In this document: piece after piece, positions 1 to 9,030 of the stretch | Position numbering within the stretch: the first letter of the stretch is position 1 | Layout: the number at the start of each line of letters is the position of its first letter | NCBI RefSeq assembly: GCF_003031585.1 | Contig: NZ_PWAA01000064.1 | Coordinates: 1 to 64,000, forward strand | Reading direction: 5' to 3' | DNA length: 64,000 bases | Origin: Thalassobius sp. I31.1 | GTDB lineage: Bacteria > Pseudomonadota > Alphaproteobacteria > Rhodobacterales > Rhodobacteraceae | Position numbers and translations under genes: made by a program | Notes under the pieces: generated by a model | The model's input: the letters and a program-made list of their open reading frames with translations, nothing else | The model's database searches: none | What the model was told of the DNA's origin: nothing

Positions 1-641
1 ATATTGGCGGTGGTGGCGACTTCGAGGCCCAGCAAGCCACCCGCAGCCAGAATTGTCGGGATCGACATCAGCATAGACAGGCGCGCCGCATCTTCGCGGT
101 TAAAGCCAAGGCTGCGTGCGCCGGTGATGGTTGCGCCAGAACGGGATGTGCCGGGGATCAGTGCCACGGCCTGCCAGAGGCCCATAACAATCGCATCGCG
201 CAGGCCCCAGCTGGCCGCGTCGCGTTTGGTCGGGCCTTTCTGGTCGGCGATATACAGGACGATGCCAAAGCCGATCATCGTAAAGCCAATCACTTTGATG
301 GATCGCATCATATCATCCAGGCCAGTCAGTTTCAGCATCAGGCCGAAAATGATGGCGGGGATGGTTGCGATGATCAGCAGAAGGGCAAGTTTTGATCCGG
401 GGGTATCTGCTTTGCCCGTGGCCAGGCGGGGCAGGCCAAGGGCGGCTTCTGATACTTCGCGCCAGAAGAAAATGACCACGGCAATCAGAGTGCCCAGGTG
501 AACTGCAACGTCGATCACCTGCCCCTGATCCTCGGCCCCAGTCAGGACGGGTAAAAGGATAAGGTGGCCGGAGGAAGAGACCGGAAGGAATTCTGTCAGG
601 CCCTGGATAATGGCGACAAGAAACAGATGAAACAGGGACAT
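1..641 (-). CDS. uppP: Undecaprenyl-diphosphatase UppP (3' end outside window)
   Basis: Integral membrane phosphatase that recycles undecaprenyl diphosphate to the monophosphate carrier for peptidoglycan and O-antigen/EPS assembly. The first 213 codons are visible; the stop lies beyond the left edge. It starts MSLFHLFLVAIIQGLTEFLP, with the family motif QGLTEFLPVSSSGH at residues 13-26 (catalytic Glu region). The second signature PGTSRSGAT lies near residue 164. Several long hydrophobic stretches fit a polytopic membrane protein. It is divergent from gltD, with about 210 bp between the starts. Identification is secure from the two motifs. Confidence 0.93.
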   Translation of the reverse strand, partial: MSLFHLFLVAIIQGLTEFLPVSSSGHLILLPVLTGAEDQGQVIDVAVHLGTLIAVVIFFWREVSEAALGLPRLATGKADTPGSKLALLLIIATIPAIIFGLMLKLTGLDDMMRSIKVIGFTMIGFGIVLYIADQKGPTKRDAASWGLRDAIVMGLWQAVALIPGTSRSGATITGARSLGFNREDAARLSMLMSIPTILAAGGLLGLEVATTAN

Positions 642-854
642 GGTGCGCGCTCGAATCAGTTTTTCTTCACATTATCCTGGTTGATTCGAAAAGACATCAG
701 AAAGCATATAGGTAAGCTTTGATGACTGAAAGTGTTGCTCAAAAATGTCGCATATCGCAATTTGCATCTCAAAATTACATTATAGGTCAGTAATGATGAC
801 TTTTAACTTTCTGACGCCTTGTATAGAAGGGCGGGACCACAGCGGAGAATAGCC

Positions 855-2288
855 ATGGCCGAGAACCCGATGCTTAAATTTGTCACCGTATCCCGTGACA
901 TGCCTGAAAAACGTGATGCAGGTGTACGTAATGAGGACTTCAATGAGATTTACGCGGAGTTCGCGCGGGAGAAGGCTGAAGAGCAGGCAAGCCGTTGCAG
1001 TCAGTGTGGTGTGCCCTATTGTCAGGATCACTGCCCGCTGCAGAATAACATCCCGGATTGGCTGCGTCTGACCGCGACCGGCCGTCTGCGTGAAGCTTAT
1101 GAGATGTCCCAGGCCACGAACACTTTCCCGGAAATCTGTGGCCGCATCTGCCCGCAGGATCGCCTGTGCGAAGGCAGCTGTGTGATTGAACAATCCGGCC
1201 ATGACACTGTGACCATCGGCGCGGTTGAGAAATACATCACTGACACCGCCTGGAAAGAGGGCTGGGTTACGCCAAACAAACCACGTCGCGAACGTGAAGA
1301 ATCCGTTGCTGTGATTGGTGCCGGACCTGGTGGTCTGGCGGCTGCAGATATGCTGCGCAAAGCCGGTGTGCAGGTCACGGTTTACGACCGCTATGATCGT
1401 GGTGGCGGGCTGCTGACCTATGGTATCCCCGGCTTTAAGCTGGAAAAAGATGTGGTGATGCGCCGGATCGATCAGCTGAAAGAAGGCGGCGTTCAATTTG
1501 TGATGGATTGCAACGTTGGCGAAGACATCAGCTTTGAGGAAATTCGCAGCAAACACAATGCAGTGGTGCTTGCGACGGGTGTTTATAAATCCCGTGATCT
1601 GGGCGGCCCCGGTGCCGGTGCAAAGGGCCTTGTGAAGGCGCTGGATTATCTGTCTGCCAGCAACCGTCAAAGCTTTGGTGATACGGTTGAAGCGTTCGAC
1701 AGTGGTGAGCTGAACGCCGAAGGCAAACGCGTGGTTGTTATCGGTGGTGGTGACACTGCAATGGACTGTGTGCGCACGGCGATCCGTCAGGGCGCGACCA
1801 GCGTGAAATGCCTGTATCGTCGGGACCGTGCGAACATGCCGGGGTCTGTGCGTGAAACGCAGAACGCGGAAGAAGAAGGCGTGGAATTCGTCTGGCTGGC
1901 TGCGCCAAAAGGCTTCACCGGTGACCCTGTTGAAGGTGTGATGGTGCAGAAAATGCGCCTTGGTGCGCCGGATGCGTCTGGCCGTCAAAGCCCTGAAGTG
2001 ATCGAAGGTGCGGATTACGTGGAAGATGCCGATCTGGTGATCAAAGCCCTGGGGTTTGAACCGGAAGATCTGCCGACGCTTTGGGATACACCGGAACTGG
2101 AAGTGACCCGCTGGGGCACGGTTCTGACCGATGGCGCAACCCATCAGACCCGCCTGCCGGGTGTCTGGGCTGTGGGCGATATTGCCCGGGGTGCAAGCCT
2201 TGTTGTCTGGGCGATCAAGGATGGGCGTGACGCAGCGCAGAACATTCTGGAAAACCTGAACGCAGCGGCGAACATCGCGGCGGAGTGA
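855..2288 (+). CDS. gltD: Glutamate synthase (NADPH) small subunit GltD
   Basis: Beta subunit of NADPH-GOGAT. It takes electrons from NADPH via FAD and passes them through Fe-S clusters to GltB, which makes glutamate from glutamine and 2-oxoglutarate. An N-terminal Cys cluster lies at C48, C51, C56 and C60 (CSQCGVPYCQDHC), followed by CGRICPQDRLCEGSC near residue 100. The FAD motif GAGPGG lies near residue 155 and the NADPH motif VVIGGGDTAMD near 295. I chose ATG 855 (MAENPMLKF) because the family begins here; an upstream in-frame TTG at 819 adds an atypical 12 residues. The length of 477 aa is normal. Its partner gltB lies 2 kb downstream with three unrelated genes between. Confidence 0.96.
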   Translation: MAENPMLKFVTVSRDMPEKRDAGVRNEDFNEIYAEFAREKAEEQASRCSQCGVPYCQDHCPLQNNIPDWLRLTATGRLREAYEMSQATNTFPEICGRICPQDRLCEGSCVIEQSGHDTVTIGAVEKYITDTAWKEGWVTPNKPRREREESVAVIGAGPGGLAAADMLRKAGVQVTVYDRYDRGGGLLTYGIPGFKLEKDVVMRRIDQLKEGGVQFVMDCNVGEDISFEEIRSKHNAVVLATGVYKSRDLGGPGAGAKGLVKALDYLSASNRQSFGDTVEAFDSGELNAEGKRVVVIGGGDTAMDCVRTAIRQGATSVKCLYRRDRANMPGSVRETQNAEEEGVEFVWLAAPKGFTGDPVEGVMVQKMRLGAPDASGRQSPEVIEGADYVEDADLVIKALGFEPEDLPTLWDTPELEVTRWGTVLTDGATHQTRLPGVWAVGDIARGASLVVWAIKDGRDAAQNILENLNAAANIAAE

Positions 2289-2297
2289 TCTGCACAA

Positions 2298-2342
2298 CCT
2301 ATGCATAATGTATGCACAATCCATGCATACATCGTGCATAGG
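2298..2342. repeat. Long imperfect palindrome built from TGCAT words, downstream of gltD
   Basis: Two 20-nt arms, CCTATGCATAATGTATGCAC and ATGCATACATCGTGCATAGG, are separated by AATCC. They pair with three mismatches that become wobble-type pairs on RNA. No T-run follows, so it is not a standard intrinsic terminator. It starts 10 bp after the gltD stop and lies 65 bp before the next start. It could stabilise the gltD 3' end or bind a dimeric protein. Confidence 0.6.
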
Positions 2343-2406
2343 CCCAAATCTTAACGGGTCAGTCTGGCTGACTGTAATTTGACAAAAGTAAACGGAGGGT
2401 AAAGCG

Positions 2407-2862
2407 ATGACAGACCATACTGGCCAGTGCATGTGCGGCGATGTGCGCTTTACTGCCCGTGATGTGCCCACGGAATATGGCACCTGCCATTGTGAAATGT
2501 GCCGACGCTGGACGGGCTCTGCCCTGCTTGGGGTGTCTGTGCCTGAAGGCAATGTCACCTGGGACGGGCGCGAGAACATTGCGGTGCGTCAGAGTTCTGA
2601 CTGGGCGGAACGGGCCTGGTGTCGGAGCTGCGGCACAGGTCTGTGGTTTCGTGTGACCATGGAAAGCAAATGGGCGGGGAATTATGAAATCCCGCTGGGT
2701 CTGTTTGATGCAGCCGATGATTTCACCATGACCAGTGAGATTTACATTGATCATAAGCCTGCGAGTTTTGCTTACGCGGGTGAAGGGCGCACAGTGATGA
2801 CGCGGCAGGAATGTGTTGAGAAATTTTCAGTTTTAGATAGCGATCAGGGAGATATTTCATGA
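2407..2862 (+). CDS. GFA-family (CENP-V/GFA domain) zinc protein
   Basis: A 151-residue protein of the glutathione-dependent formaldehyde-activating enzyme/CENP-V fold. The Zn ligands are visible: C8 and C10 (CMCGD), C27, C29 and C32 (CHCEMC), and C72 and C75 (CRSCG). Members bind structural zinc; most have no proven enzyme activity, so 'GFA-like' is as far as I go. AAACGGAGGG just upstream gives a good ribosome site. The stop overlaps the start of the next gene by ATGA, so the three genes 2407-4291 are probably translated together. It sits between gltD and gltB. Confidence 0.85.
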   Translation: MTDHTGQCMCGDVRFTARDVPTEYGTCHCEMCRRWTGSALLGVSVPEGNVTWDGRENIAVRQSSDWAERAWCRSCGTGLWFRVTMESKWAGNYEIPLGLFDAADDFTMTSEIYIDHKPASFAYAGEGRTVMTRQECVEKFSVLDSDQGDIS

Positions 2863-3563
2863 AATTTGCATATGCTTTTGCCGCGATGATCGTTGCGCCG
2901 GTGGCGTCTTTCGCGGGTACTGTCACGCCACCTGCGGGGTGTGAAGCCTTTCTGACGGTGCAGTCTGCGGATTGCCAGGTGGAACATTACTGGTCATGTG
3001 AGGGCGAGCCTGAGGGCGTGAAGTGGCGTTATTCCATGGGGGAAGACGGGCCGGTTTACATGTCGCAGATGGATCGCGAATACCGCTGGCTATATTCACA
3101 GAACCTGATTGACGGTTTTGAAAACACCATGAGCAAGCCGGAAAAAGACCTGCAATCCATGAGCCGTCTGCGCGACACAGGCGAAGACAGTTTCGATTTC
3201 TTTGAGGTGGTCGGTTATCCCGGGGCTATGCCTGCGCGACGTCATGTGGTTGGGCAGGATGTACTGACTGGTGAAGTGGTGGAGATCGACGGCCAGCGCC
3301 TGCTTGAGACGAATTATCAGATCAGCGAAACCACCGGTTCCAACGTGTTCGAAGGCCGTGGGCAGGAATATGTTCTGGAAGAGTTTAACCTGTTCATCGG
3401 CGGGGAAGGGCATTTCCGGAACAATGGCGGGGCCTGGGAAGCTTATAATTCCTCACCCCTGACGTTTTCCCGTCCTGGCGAAGATGGTTTCCTCAGCGAC
3501 ACCCCGCAATTTGGCTGCGGCGCGATGATGTCATCGCTGGCTGATGTGATGAGGGCCGGATGA
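2859..3563 (+). CDS. Unknown exported protein, 234 aa
   Basis: I do not recognise a family. Residues 1-19 (MKFAYAFAAMIVAPVASFAG) form a signal peptide with a likely cut after SFA. The mature part has four cysteines, GCEAF, ADCQVEHYWSC and FGCGAM, which could form two disulfides in the periplasm. No lipobox or membrane segment follows. The start overlaps the GFA gene stop (ATGA) and the end overlaps the next start (ATGA), so it sits in the middle of a tightly coupled trio. Codon usage matches its neighbours. Confidence 0.75.
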   Translation: MKFAYAFAAMIVAPVASFAGTVTPPAGCEAFLTVQSADCQVEHYWSCEGEPEGVKWRYSMGEDGPVYMSQMDREYRWLYSQNLIDGFENTMSKPEKDLQSMSRLRDTGEDSFDFFEVVGYPGAMPARRHVVGQDVLTGEVVEIDGQRLLETNYQISETTGSNVFEGRGQEYVLEEFNLFIGGEGHFRNNGGAWEAYNSSPLTFSRPGEDGFLSDTPQFGCGAMMSSLADVMRAG

Positions 3564-4291
3564 TGCAGCGCCATAAAATGATGACACGGGTGATATGTTC
3601 CGCGTTCTGCCTGGCTGTGCCCGTTGCGGCCGGTGCGTTCGACTTTGGCGCGGTTGATCAGGATACCGCCCGGTTTGAGCCGTTGAAGAATCCGGAATTT
3701 GAATGTGAGGACATATTCGCTGTTCCGGGCCGTATGACGGGTGAATTGAAAGAATATCCGGTGGCGGCAATCCAGCCATACTGGGAAGGGCGGTCGCTGT
3801 ATGAAACCGAAACCGTGCTTATCGACTATAGTTATTTGCAACCTGGTCGCCATCGCCAGGTCGAAAGAAATGATCTGCTGAGATCAAGCGGGGATTTCTA
3901 TGTTCCGGACGATGCGCCGGATCGCGAAGCGCGTGTGTTGCGGGATGTTGCCTTGCCGGCAATCGATTTCTCGTTTGAGATGGAAGGTTGTTTTTCTTTT
4001 CTGGCGGTCACGCCGGTCAGCGGAACCTGGGCAATTTCCTTTGATACAGAAGATTACACCGGACAGGGGGCGGGCACACTTCCTGCTGAGACACTTCTGT
4101 TCTCCGGTCTGAAAAGCGAATTTCACCGCAACTGGAGGGGGGCAGAAGAACCGTTTTCAGGGCGCGCCTGGCTGAACTTTGCGGTTTTTGAACAACCGGT
4201 GACAATCACAGAAAAATCCGGCTTCAAACGCACGGTCGATGCTCGCATGAGCTTTCGCTTCACTCAACTGCTTGCCCCGGATGGGCAATAG
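3560..4291 (+). CDS. Unknown exported protein, 243 aa
   Basis: No family recognised. The N-terminus (MMQRHKMMTRVICSAFCLAVPVAAGAFDFG) contains a signal peptide, with the cut probably after VAAGA near residue 26. The actual initiation could be any of the clustered Met codons; I take the first because of the ATGA overlap with the preceding gene. Two mature cysteines are seen (EFECEDIF and EGCFSF). The gene ends 58 bp before the gltB start. Together with 2859-3563 it forms a pair of coupled secreted proteins inserted in the glt locus. The two proteins show no clear sequence similarity to each other by eye. Confidence 0.72.
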   Translation: MMQRHKMMTRVICSAFCLAVPVAAGAFDFGAVDQDTARFEPLKNPEFECEDIFAVPGRMTGELKEYPVAAIQPYWEGRSLYETETVLIDYSYLQPGRHRQVERNDLLRSSGDFYVPDDAPDREARVLRDVALPAIDFSFEMEGCFSFLAVTPVSGTWAISFDTEDYTGQGAGTLPAETLLFSGLKSEFHRNWRGAEEPFSGRAWLNFAVFEQPVTITEKSGFKRTVDARMSFRFTQLLAPDGQ

Positions 4292-4349
4292 CACCGCAAG
4301 ACTACCACCCACTATGCCCCAACCGGGCACCCTGAGAAGGACATCCAAA

Positions 4350-7300
4350 ATGACGAAGACCAAGACAACATATGACGAGAACTGGGTGCGCGCGGAAGAG
4401 GCGAAGCGTCAGTGGATGGCTGAAAACAGTCTTTACCGTGAGGAAGAAGAACATTCTTCCTGCGGGGTGGGGCTTGTTGTTTCCATCGATGGCAAGCCAT
4501 CGCGCCAGGTTGTGGATGCGGGCATTGATGCCCTGAAGGCGATCTGGCACCGGGGTGCTGTGGATGCGGATGGCAAGACCGGCGATGGCGCGGGTATTCA
4601 CGTGCAGATCCCGGTGATGTTCTTTTACGACCAGATCCGCCGTACCGGCCATGAACCACGTATGGATGAACTGGTGGCGGTTGGTCAGGTCTTTCTGCCG
4701 CGTACCGATTTCGGGGCGCAGGAAACCTGCCGGACGATTGTCGAAACCGAAGTGCTTGAGATGGGCTATTACATCTATGGCTGGCGCCATGTGCCGGTGG
4801 ATGTGACCTGCCTGGGTGAGAAAGCGAATGCGACCCGCCCTGAGATCGAACAGATCCTGATTTCCAATTCCAAAGGTGTGGATGAGGAAACGTTTGAGCG
4901 TGAACTTTACATCATCCGTCGCCGGATTGAGAAAGCCGCGCAGCGGGCTGGCGTGCCGGAACTGTATCTTGCGTCTTTGTCCTGCCGGTCGATCATTTAC
5001 AAAGGCATGATGCTGGCGGAACAGGTTGCGGTGTTTTACCCGGATCTGATGGATGAACGCTTTAAGTCGTCCTTCGCGATTTATCACCAGCGCTATTCCA
5101 CAAATACCTTCCCGCAGTGGTGGCTGGCACAGCCGTTCCGTATGCTGGCGCATAACGGGGAAATCAACACGCTGAAGGGCAACCTGAACTGGCTGAAATC
5201 CCATGAAATCCGCATGGCGTCGGCTTTCTTTGGCGATCGTGCCGGTGATATTAAACCGATTGTGTCCAGCGGTGCGTCAGATTCGGCAGCACTTGACGGT
5301 GTGTTTGAACTTCTGGTGCGTGCGGGTCGGTCTGCGCCGATGGCGAAAACCATGCTGGTGCCGGAAGCCTGGTCAAAAAGCACCACGGGCCTGCCGAAAG
5401 CCTGGGTTGATATGTATTCCTACTGCAATTCCGTGATGGAACCATGGGATGGCCCCGCCGCACTGGCGATGACCGACGGGCGCTGGGTGTCTGCCGGGGT
5501 GGACCGGTCTGGTCTGCGCCCGATGCGCTATGTCATCACCGGCGATGGTCTGCTGATCGCAGGGTCTGAGGCCGGCATGGTGCCGATTGACGAGGAAACC
5601 GTCGTGCAGAAAGGCGCGCTTGGCCCGGGTCAGATGATTGCTGTCGATATGCAGGAAGGCAAATTCTACGGCGATACAGAGATCAAAGATACGTTGGCTG
5701 CGTCCCGCCCGTTTGGTGAATGGGTTGGTAAGATCGTTGAAACCGAAGACGTTCTGGCCGCGATTGAAGAAAAAGCTGTGTTCAGTGGTGAAGAGCTGCG
5801 CACGCGTCAGATCGCTGCGGGTTTCACCATGGAAGAGCTGGAACATATCCTGGCCCCAATGGCGGAAGACGGGAAGGAAGCGCTGGCATCTATGGGGGAT
5901 GACACGCCGTCTGCGGTTCTGTCGAACCAGTACCGCCCGCTAAGCCATTTCTTCCGTCAGGCGTTTTCCCAGGTCACCAACCCGCCGATTGATTCACTGC
6001 GTGAATTCCGGGTGATGTCGCTGAAGACGCGGTTCGGTAACCTGAAGAACGTGCTGGACGAAGACAGCAGCCAGACCGAAATTCTGGTGTTGGAAAGCCC
6101 GTTTGTCGGTAATGCGCAGTTTGAAAAGCTGATGGGTGAATTCAACGCACCGATGGCTGATATTGACTGTACCTTCCCGAAAGATGGCACGCTTGCGGAT
6201 GCGCTGGCGCGTGTGCGCAAAGAAGCGGAAGAAGCTGTGCGTTCCGGTGCGGGCCACATTGTTCTGTCTGATATGGCGCTGGGCGATGATCGCATTGGTA
6301 TGCCGATGATTCTGGCGACTTCTGCTGTGCATTCCTGGCTGACCCGCAAAGGTTTGCGGACTTTCACATCGCTGAACGTGCGGTCTGCCGAATGTCTGGA
6401 CCCGCATTACTTTGCGGTGCTGATCGGCTGTGGTGCAACCATCGTGAACGCCTATCTGGCAGAGGATTCTCTGGCAGATCGTGTGGACCGTGGCCTGCTG
6501 GAATGTTCACTGACCGAAGCGGTGGCGCATTATCGCAATGCGATTGACCAGGGCCTGCTGAAAATCATGGCGAAGATGGGGATTTCTGTGATCTCAAGCT
6601 ATCGCGGTGGTCTGAACTTTGAAGCGGTCGGTCTGTCCCGTGCGATGGTTGCGGAATATTTCCCAGGCATGACCAGCCGTATTTCCGGGATCGGGATCAC
6701 CGGTATTCAACGCAAGTTGGAACAGGTTCACGCGAAAGCCTTTATGGGCGCAAATGTTCTGCCGGTGGGTGGTTTCTATAAGTCGCGTAAATCCGGCGAA
6801 ACCCACGCCTGGGAAGCGCAAAGCATGCATCTGCTGCAAAGCGCCTGTAACACCGCAAGTTTTGAGCTGTGGAAGAAATACAGTGAAAAAATGCGCAGCC
6901 TGCCGCCGATTCACCTGCGTGATCTGCTGGACGTGAAACCGATGGGTGCGCCTGTGCCGATTGAAGAGGTGGAAAGCATTACGTCGATCCGTCAGCGCTT
7001 CGTCACCCCGGGCATGTCCCTTGGTGCGCTGTCACCTGAGGCGCATAAAACCCTGAACGTGGCGATGAACCGGATTGGTGCAAAGTCTGACAGTGGTGAG
7101 GGCGGCGAAGATCCGGCGCATTTCGTGCCGGAACCCAATGGCGACAACCCATCTGCGAAAATCAAACAGGTGGCATCCGGTCGTTTTGGGGTGACTGCGG
7201 AATATCTGAACCAGTGTGAAGAACTGGAAATCAAAGTGGCCCAGGGTGCGAAACCGGGCGAAGGCGGGCAGCTGCCGGGCATGAAAGTGACCGACCTGAT

Positions 7301-8876
7301 CGCGCGTCTGCGTCATTCCACCAAAGGCGTGACCCTGATTTCACCGCCGCCGCACCATGATATCTATTCCATCGAAGACCTGGCGCAGCTGATCTACGAT
7401 CTGAAACAGATCAACCCACGCTGTAAGGTGACGGTGAAGCTGGTGGCGTCTTCCGGTGTTGGCACGATTGCTGCCGGTGTGGCCAAGGCGAAGGCGGATA
7501 TCATCCTGGTGTCCGGCCATAATGGCGGCACCGGTGCATCACCTGCGACCTCGATCAAATATGCCGGTCTGCCGTGGGAAATGGGCCTGACCGAAGCGCA
7601 TCAGGTTCTGGCGATGAACAACCTGCGGGATCGTGTGACATTGCGCACCGATGGTGGTCTGCGCACGGGCCGTGACATTGTGATGGCCGCGATGATGGGT
7701 GCGGAAGAATACGGCATCGGCACCGCCGCGCTGATTGCGATGGGCTGTATCATGGTGCGTCAGTGCCAGTCCAACACTTGCCCTGTCGGCGTCTGTACCC
7801 AGCGCGATGATCTGCGGGCGAAATTTACCGGAAATGCCGATAAAGTCGTGAACCTGATCACCTTCTATGCGCAGGAAGTGCGTGAGATCCTGGCGTCTCT
7901 TGGTGCGCGTTCTCTGGATGAGGTCATTGGCCGTGCAGACCTGCTGGCACAGGTGTCCCGTGGCTCTGCCCATCTGGATGATCTGGACCTGAACCCGCTT
8001 CTGATCACCGTGAATGGTGCAGGCGATATCGTCTATAACCGCGATAAAGAACGCAATGTTGTGCCGGATACGCTGGATGCGGAAATTGTCCGGGATGCGG
8101 CGCGTTTCCTGAACGATGGCGAAAAGATGCAGCTGCATTACGCGGTGCAGAACACGCATCGGACGGTGGGCACGCGCACATCCAGTCATATTGTGCAGAA
8201 CTTTGGTATGCGCAACTCCCTGCAACAGGATCACCTGACCGTGAAACTGACCGGTTCTGCGGGTCAGGCGCTGGGCGCTTTCGCGGCCCCTGGTCTGAAG
8301 ATCGAAGTATCGGGTGATGCGAATGACTATGTCGGCAAAGGTCTGTCTGGTGGCATGGTTGTGGTGCGCCCGCCGATGAATTCACCGCTGAAAGCGTCTG
8401 AAAACACGATCATCGGAAACACTGTGCTGTATGGTGCAACCGCCGGGACACTGCTGGCGGCAGGTCGTGCCGGTGAACGGTTTGCTGTGCGCAATTCCGG
8501 TGCGAGCGTGGTGGTTGAGGGCTGTGGTTCCAACGGTTGTGAATATATGACCGGCGGGGTTGCAGTGATCCTGGGGTCCATTGGCGCAAACTTCGGTGCC
8601 GGTATGACCGGGGGGATGGCTTATATTTATGATCCTGAGGGCACATCTGCGAAGATGATGAATATGGAAACCCTGGTGGTGAATCCGATTGGTCATGCGC
8701 ATTGGGAAGATCAGCTGAAAGGGTTGATTGAGAACCATTACGATGAGACCGGAAGTCAGAAAGCAGGTGAGATCCTGCAGCATTGGGAAGCCGAGCGTGG
8801 GAACTTCCTGCAGGTTTGTCCGAAAGAAATGCTGATCCATCTGCCTGCCCCGTTAGAAGCGGTCGCTGCAGAATAA
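4350..8876 (+). CDS. gltB: Glutamate synthase (NADPH) large subunit GltB
   Basis: Alpha subunit of GOGAT, 1508 aa, the normal length. Domains in order: type-II glutamine amidotransferase whose N-terminal nucleophile is C38 after removal of the propeptide (EEHSSCGVGL), a central domain, the FMN-binding synthase domain (for example VSGHNGGTGASPATSIKYAG), a 3Fe-4S site CIMVRQCQSNTCPVGVC near residue 1140, and a C-terminal GXGXG beta-helix. I chose ATG 4350 (MTKTKTTYDENW), preceded by GAGAAGGA. An in-frame ATG at 4272 would overlap the upstream gene and add 26 residues with no family support. It uses electrons delivered by GltD. Confidence 0.97.
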   Translation: MTKTKTTYDENWVRAEEAKRQWMAENSLYREEEEHSSCGVGLVVSIDGKPSRQVVDAGIDALKAIWHRGAVDADGKTGDGAGIHVQIPVMFFYDQIRRTGHEPRMDELVAVGQVFLPRTDFGAQETCRTIVETEVLEMGYYIYGWRHVPVDVTCLGEKANATRPEIEQILISNSKGVDEETFERELYIIRRRIEKAAQRAGVPELYLASLSCRSIIYKGMMLAEQVAVFYPDLMDERFKSSFAIYHQRYSTNTFPQWWLAQPFRMLAHNGEINTLKGNLNWLKSHEIRMASAFFGDRAGDIKPIVSSGASDSAALDGVFELLVRAGRSAPMAKTMLVPEAWSKSTTGLPKAWVDMYSYCNSVMEPWDGPAALAMTDGRWVSAGVDRSGLRPMRYVITGDGLLIAGSEAGMVPIDEETVVQKGALGPGQMIAVDMQEGKFYGDTEIKDTLAASRPFGEWVGKIVETEDVLAAIEEKAVFSGEELRTRQIAAGFTMEELEHILAPMAEDGKEALASMGDDTPSAVLSNQYRPLSHFFRQAFSQVTNPPIDSLREFRVMSLKTRFGNLKNVLDEDSSQTEILVLESPFVGNAQFEKLMGEFNAPMADIDCTFPKDGTLADALARVRKEAEEAVRSGAGHIVLSDMALGDDRIGMPMILATSAVHSWLTRKGLRTFTSLNVRSAECLDPHYFAVLIGCGATIVNAYLAEDSLADRVDRGLLECSLTEAVAHYRNAIDQGLLKIMAKMGISVISSYRGGLNFEAVGLSRAMVAEYFPGMTSRISGIGITGIQRKLEQVHAKAFMGANVLPVGGFYKSRKSGETHAWEAQSMHLLQSACNTASFELWKKYSEKMRSLPPIHLRDLLDVKPMGAPVPIEEVESITSIRQRFVTPGMSLGALSPEAHKTLNVAMNRIGAKSDSGEGGEDPAHFVPEPNGDNPSAKIKQVASGRFGVTAEYLNQCEELEIKVAQGAKPGEGGQLPGMKVTDLIARLRHSTKGVTLISPPPHHDIYSIEDLAQLIYDLKQINPRCKVTVKLVASSGVGTIAAGVAKAKADIILVSGHNGGTGASPATSIKYAGLPWEMGLTEAHQVLAMNNLRDRVTLRTDGGLRTGRDIVMAAMMGAEEYGIGTAALIAMGCIMVRQCQSNTCPVGVCTQRDDLRAKFTGNADKVVNLITFYAQEVREILASLGARSLDEVIGRADLLAQVSRGSAHLDDLDLNPLLITVNGAGDIVYNRDKERNVVPDTLDAEIVRDAARFLNDGEKMQLHYAVQNTHRTVGTRTSSHIVQNFGMRNSLQQDHLTVKLTGSAGQALGAFAAPGLKIEVSGDANDYVGKGLSGGMVVVRPPMNSPLKASENTIIGNTVLYGATAGTLLAAGRAGERFAVRNSGASVVVEGCGSNGCEYMTGGVAVILGSIGANFGAGMTGGMAYIYDPEGTSAKMMNMETLVVNPIGHAHWEDQLKGLIENHYDETGSQKAGEILQHWEAERGNFLQVCPKEMLIHLPAPLEAVAAE

Positions 8877-8880
8877 AACA

Positions 8881-8916
8881 AAGGGCCGGTTGCAGCGATG
8901 CGCCGGCCCTTTTCTT
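8881..8916 (+). terminator. Intrinsic terminator of gltB
   Basis: The stem AAGGGCCGG (8881-8889) pairs with CCGGCCCTT (8903-8911), followed by a T-rich stretch (TTTTCTTT). It begins 5 bp after the gltB stop. Confidence 0.85.
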
Positions 8917-8951
8917 TCAAAGAAAAGGGGACGGAAACTTTGAAAGTTTCC
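8908..8951. repeat. Two adjacent perfect palindromes after gltB
   Basis: CCTTTTCTTT-C-AAAGAAAAGG (8908-8928) is followed after 4 bp by GGAAACTT-TGA-AAGTTTCC (8933-8951). Both are perfect inverted repeats; the first overlaps the tail of the gltB terminator. I believe similar AAAGTTTCC palindromes recur between genes in Rhodobacterales, so this may be a REP-like extragenic element. Confidence 0.6.
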
Positions 8952-9030
8952 GGGCTGCACCCTGGCGATGATTTGCTATGTCACAGGCTTCCGGTTGACC
9001 TTGCCCGCCTGCATATGGGATTGCTTAGAG

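Noticed and set aside
780-2579. Long minus-strand open frame (599 codons) across gltD
   Set aside because: It is antisense to the clear gltD and GFA genes, is rich in His/Arg/Thr as expected from mirrored codon bias, and shows no domain.
7539-8234. Minus-strand open frame of 231 codons inside gltB
   Set aside because: Composition shadow of a GC-biased gene; gltB is complete and conserved here.
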